Shown: positions 39,801 to 51,146 of the stretch, one piece after another
Layout: each line of letters starts with the position of its first letter
Position numbering within the stretch: the stretch's first letter is position 1
DNA from: Neelides folsomi
Taxonomy: Eukaryota; Arthropoda; Collembola; Neelipleona; Neelidae
Reading direction: 5' to 3'
DNA length: 64,000 bases
Assembly: GCA_034687125.1 (NCBI GenBank)
Contig: JAQGBZ010000070.1
Coordinates: 62,001 to 126,000 of the forward strand
Notes under the pieces: model-generated
What the model saw: only the letters and a program-made list of their open reading frames with translations
Database searches by the model: none
Told to the model about the DNA's origin: nothing
Translations under genes and position numbers: made by a program

Positions 39801-42800
39801 GAGCAATACAAAACTATGGAGTTGTAGTGTCCGAGATGAGCCAGCCAATACTTTTACCAAGACGCAAATGCTTTATTATTTCCTATTTCACAACTTATCT
39901 CTCTCCTCCGTCTCCCTCTCATCATCATCATACATTCTGAGACGAAATTCTCATTGTCGAGTCGCCGTTGGCTCATTTATCACTCCACCCATCCAGTTTC
40001 TTAGTATAACAAAGAAACTCGTGTGTGCAGTGGCGGACCAAACTTCCCATATGAGAGGTCCAAGAAATAAGAACAAGTACACCACACCGCAGAAGAATTA
40101 TGTCTCATATCAAAGTCATGGAAGGTCCGCCTCTTTGGAGAACAAAAGTCCGCCTCTGCCCTCTGCCTTGTCTCAAACACTGACGTGGTGGCCGGGGAAA
40201 TTGTTAAAACTTGGAGAGCTTTTGGCTCAAGGTGTCAGAATAGCCATGGATCTCAAAGTATCCCACAAGGACCCCGCAAGAATGACACTTCAAAATGGGA
40301 AATGCTAAAAAATGCTCCGCCCTCCACTTTATAACACCTCAATGTAGAGGCATGAAGATGTTTCTCCACAGATAAATTTATATATACTTAAATATTATAT
40401 CGCTCCCCATCTTCGAGATTCCACCCGTTGTGATTGGGAGAGAATTGAGTTTGGAAATAAGTATAGAGACATCCTCATACTTTTCCATTCCGAGTAATAT
40501 TTAGGATCATAATATAAGCTATAATGGAAGATGGACGGGGGGTTTGAGCTCCCAGACGCCTGTCGTCCTCGGTGGACTGCCGGGAATCGGAAATGGGCTG
40601 AGTGACACCCGCCTCGTGACGCGTCGTTGAATATTACAATAAAAGTAGGAGCAGAGGAAAGTCTTCTCCTTCTGAGTTGACAGGAGATATAATGGAGAAT
40701 TCCTACATCAGTTCGAAACAATCTCACCCTATACTTATACATTGCTCCAGAATCTCACACTCTCAGAGCCCAATCTTATCCAGCAACATCTCATATTATT
40801 GATCAGACGACCCTTCTCATTTATTCACTCCCTCGCGGCCAGTTCGTAATAATACAAAAATACAAATGACGGCCATATAAGGAATCTTCTATTAGGGAAA
40901 ACAAGGGAAGGAAATGAAAAGAGGATGGACAAGGGAAAGAAAAACATATATTATTATTTGTAGTAGTAAAAGGTTATATTAAAAGAAGAATTATAAGGGC
41001 CGTGCGTGGACTCTGCTCGATTATGAATCTCCCCTACGCGAGAGACTGAGAGACAAAAGTTTTTTCTTCCTTCCATTACATTATTCCGGGAAAGGACGGC
41101 CGGGAGATGCACACATACATTACATTATTATTACTCGTACACATCCAAACAAAAAGGATCCACAGCGGCTCATAACGTTCATTTTACCCGTCTTTCACAC
41201 ATTGTACCCTGAGAGATGTTATATAAACGAAGAATATTAGTTAGTAGTCCTGAGGTTGGAGCAGCAGTCGGGATTCAATAAATGCAAGACCGGAGCTCCT
41301 CTTATTCTTAGGCCTAATAGAAGAGCGTTTGTGTTAGCTCTTGCGCCAATCCAACCTCCATTCCATTCTGCCTCCTTGAAACAAAGCTCCGGAATCTTAT
41401 TAATTTCGGTCCAGCTCTGTCGGAGCCCTAAATAAATGGAGAAAGAGTGCTCGAAGGAATAATGAAATAACGAGTTCCACATCTCCATTTCAAATAAGAC
41501 GCCTACTCGTGAAGTTCATTCTTCTTCCTCTCGCATCGCATGTTCTTTCAAGGAAAAATGCATGCAAGAAGCCGCCTTTCTCTAACAGCCTTTCTTCCAA
41601 GTCTAATAAGCTGAGTTGCGGTTGGCAAAGAACCCACGAGCCTCTCATTCAAACTCCTCCTACTACAAAAAATATCCCTACAAATCCGAGCCTAAATACT
41701 TTCATTGTTTTCCTTTAAATTAAATGGCAATGTCAAGATATGTAGTGAGCTTATTTTATGAATATTTACACAATTACATATATTTCATGTATTTGCTTAT
41801 GCAGATAGGTAATAAAATATTAATACCTTGTCTTGAATGGTAGTAATACAAATAATGTTTGTAATTTAAATTAAATTTAAATAAATTCCCAATATTACGA
41901 AAATTTATTTTTTGAGTGAAACGTGGATAGATTGATGAGAATTGACAGGAATAGTAATAAAGAGAAAAGAGGAATTTAGTCCATGTCGACTCGTCTGGGC
42001 TCCTTAATAATATTAAAGGGAAAAGTTAGCCGTGGAGAGAGGCGTGGATGTCAAAGGAGGGGAAATGAAAGAGAGAGTGAGGAGAGAATAAGAAAGAGAC
42101 TCGCAAATCCTTCAAACAGAAGGATTATTCGCACAGAAAGGGAAAAGGCTTCTGTACTAATATAAAGACTATGACAATCCTAGTCTTGCCCCCAGATCCT
42201 TTTATGACTTTACGTCGGCGAGAGTGGAGTCGGGAGAGAAGGAGAATGAAATGAGATTCAGAGGCGATTTGGTTTTTATTGCACCATCGACTTTTGCATT
42301 CATGTTCTTTCTCTATTGATTTTCTCACTTGGGGCCAAGAGCGAGAGAATCATCATCACCGAGAGAGGAAATTCGCCCTGACTCTCCTCCCCGCTTCCTC
42401 CCTGGCCAGCCAAGGTTCTCCCCATTACACCGACCAACAACGAACATCCGACATTCGGAGAGCAATGACGACCAAACTTCCCCACCATCTCCGAATAACA
42501 TGCCATGCATAGGCTGATTCTCCAACAGCCTCTCCCCTATGCAATTCCGGCTCCTCTGGAATTTGAATGTCAATTTTTATTGCAACCGTCATTTCACTGC
42601 CCCTTCTCTCTTCTCCGCATGTAAAGGGACGTCGATGGACTCCGGCCATCCATCCACTCTCTCAAAAGTCAGAGCGCACTTGCTCCTCAATTCAATACTC
42701 ACTTCATTTTATGCACTCCACTTCCCACTCTCCACTTTTTACGCCCGTCCCGTCCCATCTATGACCCTCATCTCAATATTACTAATAGCACTCTCACCCT

Positions 42801-45800
42801 CTCCCCATCCAGACTCTTCTATTCAGTCATTCACCGCTTAAGCACTTCAACCCCGCCTCACATTCTTCTCATCTAAATACATAAAAACATCGATTATCAT
42901 CCATGTTGGGTTAAAAATTATGATTAATTGTATTCCATTTTTACAGCTTAATTGTCATCATTAAAGAGAAAATAAATTAATCATGCAAAACGTCAATTAA
43001 TTATTAAAAATATCAGATTTAAAATAAATAATTAAAACAAGTATTATTTTGACATTTCCATTCTATTCTATTATTCATTCATTCAGGTTTCATGGATGTT
43101 AATTGTGCGTGAGGTCGTTATTAAAATGCTGGCTGATTTATTTCGCTCGATTCGTGAGCTAAACGAATGACTGTTAAAACCCTCTTTTAATCTTAATTAA
43201 TAATTTATAAAAACTTAAAACCGTAGATTTATGAATACTATTGATAGTTCACGGCAATCAATCAACAATTTAAAAGTGTATTAGAATTCTATTCTAAATC
43301 AGTGTGTGTGCGTGTCATGCTTGTATTCTGTATTATAATATGCAAGTAGAAGGATAGTTAATGGTTCAAAAAGGCGAATACATACTATATACTCGAGTTA
43401 AATGGATAGTTGAGTATGAGAAGGAAAAAAGATGATTTATGTTGGTTGAACTGCTTTTCACGAATTTGATTTGCAAATGATTGTGGAGATGAGGAGAGGG
43501 CCGAAGTGGGAGGGAGTTTTGAGAATAGGATAAAAAGTAGGTGTGATGAGAAATGGGGAGAATGAAAGGGCAAGGGAGGGAAAAGTTGAGAGGTTCTCTG
43601 ACCAAACGAAATGCATTCAGAAGTATAGTGGACTGATTCGGAATTCATATCAGACAGTAAGGCAATCGCAAAATATTTATTGCACGCCATTCTCCATCGG
43701 ACCGAGGATTGGAAGCTCCCTTTCCACTCCCACATTCATACATATATACATGCAGACACCGTACATAAATACATACACATCCATACTCCTTCCAACTTAA
43801 CCGTGCAGTGAGGGGATAGGGATTTGGTGCGATTGGATATTCCTCCATATTCTCGCCTGTTTGAGGGAGATATCGAGAAAAGAAGGCGATGTAAAAATAA
43901 TCTTCGAGGGACTTCCATTATTCCCTCTGCTGTAGTTGAATGAAGGCGATAATCATAGAGGCTTTGCCCAGACAGAGCAACCGAAGTGTGTGGCAAAGGG
44001 AAGAAAGTCCCCCGAGTTCCCTCCGCGTATCCTCTTTTCTATCTCGCTCCACACTTTCCCTCATTTTTCCCATTTTCCATATCATGGCCAGGCGACACAC
44101 GTAAACGAAAGTAATCCTTTCCTAACCGGCTAATACATATTCCCCAGAAAATAGCTCTTTCCACTTTGTTGGTCAAGCAAATTTGTGAGAGATTTCCCAT
44201 TCCATTCCCATTCGGAAAGTTTTTCTTGGAAAGAGATATCTTGGAACCGCGGGCTCTCGGTGTGGCTCACCCGCGGCCTGAAAGCCCCTCAATTTGATAG
44301 ATCCATTTTCTTGAGGAGGAAATAAAAGGGAGGGGAATGGGAAATATGTATTATAAGATATGGATGGACGATGCTACGTCATCAGAAAAAGGGCTCAGCG
44401 GAGTCCTGGCATCAGTTTCGCCATGGCTCTCCATCTACTTTCCTCATAGGAAGAAGACGAGTGGCCGGTCCCGATAACTCCATCCGATCTCAAGATGAAA
44501 ATCCGTCATTGGAAATAGATGGGCTCGCTCTCAATCCGAATATGTATCTGAATCTCAAGTAGCAGTCGGCCGTTCTTTGCCTCAAACGCCGGCCATCAAT
44601 TTGAGAAATTGCTCAATGCCTTGCACGTGAGTGATGTGGGAGCTCCCATGATCCCGGAAATACTCTCCGACACTCACACTCAATTGAAATGAAAACTGGA
44701 TCCGCATACAATACTCGCCCGTTAGATCTCTGGGAAGGAATCTCATTTGATTGTGTTCGGCGCCTCTGACCGAGGGTGATATTGCTTTCCCTCAAACAAA
44801 AGACCCTCACAGCCGCCCAACCCTTAAGCCCCCAACCTATCTCCGGAGACGCGAGAACGGCAGAGATGCGGAGCATCAAAAGAGAAAGCATCTCATGATT
44901 GAAAAGTTTTCTCCTCCGGCCACTGAATCAAAGGCTCCTTGGTCTTCTGATTATTTTGATGGGATCCTTTGCAAAATGTCCAGAGAAATCCTTCACTCAA
45001 TAGGATTTGCTTCCTTTTATCTTTCTTTATGCAAGCCCCACGCCGCCCCATCCGGAGCCCGAGTGTCGAGTGACAGAAAGAGATATCCGTCACGAAGCCC
45101 GCCTCCCGACATTTCAGAAGACGCTGACTCTCCGTTCCTTTCTCCCTCTCATCCTGACTTATAGCCCTGGCAGAGGGGAGCAGAGATAGATGGGCTTCAA
45201 CTCCCCTCCTCCGCCGCTTTATCTTTGCATACTCATCATGAGCATTAGGCAAGGCTTGTCCATGAGCTCAACCCTTGTCCTCTCCTATAAGAAGGGGCTA
45301 AAAAGCCATAACCTCCCCAACCCCATCCCTCAATCTACATCATCTCTTCCCCTCTTCAATAGACCCTCCAACCACTTGACTCAACCATTCCGTGACTCAG
45401 CCCCTTCTTAATTGCCCGGCTCCGAATTAAACTCCCGAGCCGGCCATAAGACCATGAATGAATTTGAGGAGCTCGGAAAGGATGAGGAATATTAAAGGGA
45501 ATACCTAGGTGGAAAATATTAGATTCTTTATCGTGCATACGGACATCTCTTCAACTCGTCTCGCACACGACCACCGGCCCAACGGCTTCTTTAAGCTCCC
45601 CCACAAAACTCGCATAAAAATTTATGAGGTCATTTAGAAGTATCTTCTCAAGCCTAAAATGTTTGCCATTTCACCCCTCTGGAAAAGTTAGAGTTTTATG
45701 CGCTTTATTAATGCTCTTTAGACTTTTCTCTACAAATTATTCATGGTGTGATTTAAGATGTACATTAGGAAATGGCTCCCAGTCCCAGTCGCTACTCCTT

Positions 45801-48176
45801 TGAGAGATCAAGGCACGCGGAGAACAGGGATTCCCTCTCTGCGATCTACAAAATTCAGCTCTCTCCAAGGGCCGCCGCCGGTTCTCCGCCCTTTTACATA
45901 TCGTACATACACTTAGGTGGAAAAAACTAGCTATTAACTCCTACTCAGTTCACAACTTACTTAGACAAATATATTAGCCAAGAACATCTCCATCCCACTG
46001 TGGCTACTCAAGAGGTGCAGTCATAGAGGAAGCCGAATAATTGCTCTAGTGAGTTATTCTTCTCCACCGCGCACTGCTCCCTTTACAGACCTCTAAACAA
46101 GAGGAGTCAAACTCAAACTTTGGGCCTTCTATTAGTATATATTATATCCATGCATTACATGGTTCTATTAAACAAGCGGTGGAGATCTAACGAATGACCC
46201 TTGGCTGCCTTTGGCTACTTATTCCTTCAACCACCTCCCCACATTGGGGTTATTATGTATAGGAGCCAAACAGTTATGTCGGAGGAGAGTCGTACGAGGG
46301 GAAATTACATACTTAAGCCTCCCATAACATGAATTCCGCACAAACGGACCGTACACATGTATATGAGCCTAAATAATGTTCAGAAATGGGAGAGAGGGAT
46401 CGTAAAGTCGGGGTAAAGGGTTACTCCGGGGATCCAAGTTTGGTCAAGCACCATTAGAGACTCATCATCAAATCATCACGAATTTGACAGAGGAGACACG
46501 AGAAGGAGGAGAAGGGTGAATGAGGAGGAACAAGAAACGTGATCGACTCCTTCTTTTAAGAATCTATAACTCCCAGATTGCCTTCGTTTCACTCTCAGTA
46601 CCATTTACTTTGTCTCTCAACTTTTAAAATCAATTCTATTCGTGTTAGTGTAATGAACATAATTGGGGAATTCCGTCTTCAACATTCTTATGCTAATTAA
46701 GCTTAAAGAAATCATTATCATCAAATTTCATTTCCTCTTCGTGACTATATTCATTATGAAAAGCATCATTAAGAGAAGCATTAGTATAAATAAAGAAAAG
46801 AAATACATACGTCTATCTCATAAATATTGATTAAAATCGATCGATAAAATATTAAAATAATGAACAACGCAAATCAAATCATTTTATATTCAATTTACTA
46901 AATTCAAAATTACAAGTTCCGATGCAAATAATGTGAACTCAAAAGTAAACTTACTTTAACATAATTACTCATATACTCCAATGAAATATCTCTTATTCCC
47001 TTCCACAATATTTTTAGTATTAAGGTATTATTTAGGTATAAAATGAATATAATATTTATCTGAATATTTAAAGGAATGCATTTTTGAAGTCTATAGTATT
47101 TATATGGAGTAAGAAGGACGCACATATTCATGTAGGTACATTGCCGAGGGTTAATACTAAGCTCAAGACCTTGAATCGAGGTAAAGGTAAACGGACTCTT
47201 GAAGGGACGCAGGGGACTTATTGTTAAGAAAAGGGACTGGAGGGTTCAATTTAGGGGTTGGTCGGTGCGAAAGCTGCAAAAGAAACCCAAAACGCCACAA
47301 CGCAACGACATGAAGAACTTCATGTGCCCAAATCACAGAAAAAATATAATTATTAAATTACTAAAAAAATCATCATTCCTTTAATTGCTCATCATTCTAT
47401 TCAACTATTTTGTGACTAGAAATTCACCCTTTTGGCCATGCATTTTTCCATTAATTCAAGGATGGTTTAATAATTTAAAACTTGATTAAAGTGTGGTTAA
47501 AGTTTGAAAAGTGAAACGGTTTGAGGTTGGGCAAAAGGTCCAGTCGCTCCATCTTTTCATGAGCGAAACCTTCCGATTCGGAATCTACGGTTTTTCCCCC
47601 AAAAGGAAGCCCACAAGCCATGGAGAGAACTCCTCTGTATAAGGGCCTTCCTTCTCAACTCCCAAAATATTATAGCAATCTCGAAGTGATGGAAGAAAAA
47701 GTTGATTAGAACAACGATGGAGAGAAGAAAGTCCACGCGCCCTTGGGGAAAGTTCTTTTACTTCATCAACTATCTCCTTTTCTTCACCTTTAATTTTTAC
47801 CTGCCGTCCTCGACAATAACCAACAACATCCAACAACATCCTTCATCATCGTGAAAAGGGTAAATATTATTTAATAACAAAATTTATCAAAATCATTAAA
47901 TTGGCTAAATAGTTGATTGGAGTTGCGATTTCAATTTGAGTTGAAGAAGACTACTTAAAATCATTATTAAGCTCTTCTTTTTTGAATTTGTTTCATTCTA
48001 TTTATCTGGATTCTTTGAATCATTTGAGATTTGTTCATTGTTATAAAGATTTTCATGATTATTAAAATACGCATTCAATTTTAAAGAATGAATGACATCA
48101 ATATTTTATTGTTTGATTTGTTTGGTAAGACGATGCTCTTGATTTTTACATTGGAATTTTGATTTGTAAATTTCAG
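36801..48176. other. Long gene-poor noncoding region (right part)
   Basis: About 11 kb with no recognised gene. The stretches 40.3-42.9 kb and 43.4-46.3 kb are less AT-rich and open many overlapping frames on both strands. AT-rich patches lie at about 39.2-39.5, 41.7-41.9, 42.9-43.3 and 46.6-47.1 kb. No transposon ends, RNA genes or tandem arrays were seen. Confidence 0.4.
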
Positions 48177-48179
48177 GAA

Positions 48180-48451
48180 ATGTGTGATAAGATTTTGTCG
48201 TTAAATGGTGCAAATTGGAAAAACATTCATTGCAATTTAAGCGATAGAGGTAAGCAAAAAGAATTGATGATAAATGCATTATAAATTCTAATGTTTATGT
48301 TTCGATTTGAATGATAATAAATTATTTGTAAACAGGGACGATGACAAAGGTTGGTGAAGAAGCTGAAAGGGTTAAAGAGGATGTAACAAGCCCGCACGCG
48401 AATGAACCTCACGCTGAATCTACTTTGAATATCAAACATATGACCGGATGA
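48180..48451 (+). CDS. Candidate two-exon small ORF (61 aa), unidentified
   Basis: The first exon would run from 48177, after a TTTCAG acceptor, to 48249, followed by a GTAAGC donor. It contains an ATG at 48180. The second exon starts at 48336 after an AACAG acceptor. Joining them keeps the frame across the junction (codon split 1+2) and yields 61 residues ending at TGA 48449-48451. The first part reads MCDKILSLNGANWKNIHCN; the second is charged and hydrophilic (GEEAERVKEDV, then HANEPHAES), with no signal peptide or membrane segment. I do not recognise it. The strong donor, the acceptors and the short 86-bp intron match introns of the confident genes here, but a frame this short could be chance, and the exons could belong to a noncoding RNA. 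Confidence 0.3.
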
Positions 48452-49846
48452 AGGATGAAGCCTTCCACACAAATTGAATTGAATTAGGGTCGATTAATTC
48501 CCTTTGATACGAATCCGTACAATGAAAGGGTGGACTATAAAAAAGAGGGATAGGAGAAAAACACACTTCGATTCAATTTAGATCTAACCCTTCTTCGTCC
48601 AAAAGGGAAGAGATCCACAACGGTAAACACAAACATGGTTTTTTATACGCTACAAGCACTAACACATTAATTTTACAAGACAATTTCATACACAACTTAA
48701 ACACTTACATAAGTATACACATCAAACAAGTCATAACATAACCTAATGATGCATTTAATCATTTATTTAAATAATTCAGATGATATTTTTTCTCTATATT
48801 GCCTTTACAAATTAGATGCTTTTCAAGCACACATTTACAAAAAACATTAAACGCATAAAAGGGCAATAAAACAAGTAACACAATGAAGTTTAAACAATAA
48901 GTGTGTGATTGTTTATTAAATTATGTTTACATAATATATTAATACTAATACTAACCAATTTAAAAGCTTTACATGAAACTTCGGAGGAAGTGGATGGAAA
49001 TATTTTCATCTGTTTATTTTTTGAATAACGTAAAAAATTATACACAACATTCACATTTAACTTTGGGATGAATGTCCAAGTTTGAGAGTAGCAATAATTG
49101 ATTTTATGTAAAATCTTATCCTACTCAATATATAAATATATTATGTAACGCTATGATTATGCCTATAGAAATCCAAGTATGCCTTATTTTACATTTTCCA
49201 TACATTTTAACTACAGGTAAGGTGAAAGTGACAATTTATAAGTATAGCATGTTATGCCAAAATCATCTTATTCTTGACAAAAAATAATAATATTGAGACT
49301 ATATTTAGTAGCCAAATTGGTCTACTTCTATATATCTGTACTTTTGTCACAAAATCTCTCAATTCTTATTGTTAGTTATGTAACACAAAAGATCTTATTA
49401 ATCAAAATAAAATATTTATAGACTTTGAGTAGTTCCATTTTAATAGTAGTAAAAACATAATATTAAACTGAAGAGTAAATTATATATTATGTAAAAGTAA
49501 ACACAAAGACACAATATATAGTGCAGCAATAAATCTCACCATAGGACGCCATTCATCTTTGTAATTTCGAAGAACCAAATATGTTTCTCACGTACCCACA
49601 TAACTTTTTTGTAATTACGTGTGCTCTTTATCCCTGACGTTTGAAGCTAGAAATGAATTCTATTTAAATAGTAATGAGAACTTGTTTACAACCGTTACAC
49701 TTTCAATTTCATTTTCTTCTCAATCTTCTTTTGATTAATGGCCTAATAACTTTGTATTAATTCATTATACACATCTCGATCTTCATGCTTAAAATGAGAT
49801 TATTTGATTGCTTAAGATCAAATTCTAATTCATTAATTTATTCTAG
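48452..49846. other. AT-rich noncoding stretch
   Basis: No frame of note. Very AT-rich, with numerous ACACA/TACAT strings. If the candidate exons on either side belong to one transcript, this is intron or 3' UTR. Confidence 0.4.
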
Positions 49847-50163
49847 AATACAGGGCGAGGCTCAATGTGGCTTCGAGTTTGGAACAGTTTATAAATTGGA
49901 ACGCCTTAAGAAAACTTCACGAAAATCAACTCATCATTTAAATCAAAGAGGAGCTCAAAGGTGTACGGATAAGAAAACAAGAGGTATAAGATGAACATAA
50001 TTAATGATAAATACATTTTTAACATAAATGGAAAATATGTAAAATAATATTTTTTTAAAATATTGACAGGACAAAGATCAAGATTTGAAGATTAACGATT
50101 GATTGGACTTTGCTGATTTTTTTTGATTAATTGTTAATCATTTCAATATTGAGTTGTTTTATC
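49847..50163 (+). ncRNA. Possible spliced transcript fragment (low confidence)
   Basis: A candidate exon at 49847-49983 lies between TTTATTCTAG and a GAG|GTATAAG donor. A second candidate begins at 50070 after TATTGACAG, and an AATAAA lies some 100 bases further on. The joined sequence has no convincing frame. It may be the tail of the transcript suggested at 48.2 kb, a separate noncoding RNA, or chance splice-site matches. Confidence 0.15.
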
Positions 50164-50329
50164 ATTTAATAAAAACCCAATTTGATTTATTTTTGTTTAT
50201 TTTTGTTTTTTCTTTTCTCGCACTGCTTTTTATATCACTTCCTATACACTTATTTACTTTGATTGACTTTTTTCGAAGAAAATGATTTAAATTTCACGCT
50301 TTTTCGTTTAATTTTCCACTTTATTCGTT

Positions 50330-50640
50330 TAATATGGGAGCAACAGAACTTATTAATTTCCATTTTAGAGAGAAACGAAGCCTCTGGGTGGAATTTTGTG
50401 TGGAAAATGAAGAAAATGGTTTCGCGAGGGTGTAAAATTTGCATGGGAGTGCTGAAAGGGTTGAGAGAGGGGAAGCGGAGGAAGACTGAGCGCTGTGCTG
50501 AAGCCCAACCGTTGTCAAAAGCGAGACCAAGAGTCTGCGTCATCCGACTACCCCGAACGGGTTCTGAAACGCAAATCTGCTCAGTCGATCTCTCCGACTA
50601 AAATTGACAACGAAGAGCCAATGAGGATGATGTTGGCGTA
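50330..50640. other. Less AT-rich patch open in several frames
   Basis: This roughly 300-bp patch stands out from its AT-rich surroundings and stays open in two plus-strand and two minus-strand frames. The plus frame from the stop codon near 50463 reads through a hydrophilic stretch (QESASSDYPERVLKRKSAQS, then SPTKIDNEEPMRMMLA) to a possible GC|GTAACC donor near 50638. No good acceptor precedes it. It could be an isolated exon or a regulatory element; I cannot decide. Confidence 0.2.
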
Positions 50641-51103
50641 ACCCTCTCCATACGCCGACCCTGCCGCTGCACCCACCAATCTAATGGGATATTCTTCAGG
50701 GGCCTTCTGCTGCCCACACGGGTGCTTTTACCCTTCCGATGCCAATTGTTTGATATTAAAAGGGGCCCAGTGCGAAAAAAACGAAGGAAAGGTTTTATTG
50801 AAAGCAGATATGGAATTTTTGGTGCGTGCCAGGAAGGACCAGTTAACCGTACCAAACTATATATTTATGTACATAGGCTGGGCATATGCCCATTCTGTTT
50901 AAATTCGTTGAGGAAGATATTTAGAGATCTTTTGATTCAATCCTTTATCCAGTTTTTATCCGGATGTCTTTCATAAAGAGCTTTCTTTATTATGAAGCAT
51001 CATAAAAAGGGTTCCCTTCGACCGCTACATAAAAAGGGCCCCCCCAAAAAATCAAGAAAAGGTTAAGCCTTTCACTCCCTAGAAGGCAAAGGAACTTAAT
51101 ACA

Positions 51104-51146
51104 TTGATATAAAAAATGAGGGACCCGGGACCCTTTTTTATATCAA
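51104..51146. repeat. 43-nt inverted repeat (hairpin)
   Basis: Perfect 13-base arms, TTGATATAAAAAA at 51104-51116 and its complement at 51134-51146, enclose two adjacent copies of GGGACCC (51120-51126 and 51127-51133). These can pair with each other apart from a central A-A mismatch. A TGA bulge lies on the left side. The structure is too short and loop-free for a standard microRNA precursor. It may be the remnant of a small palindromic repeat. Confidence 0.7.

Noticed and set aside
39868-40308. 146-codon plus-strand frame
   Set aside because: Low-complexity Ser-rich start and no domain; expected by chance in less AT-rich sequence.
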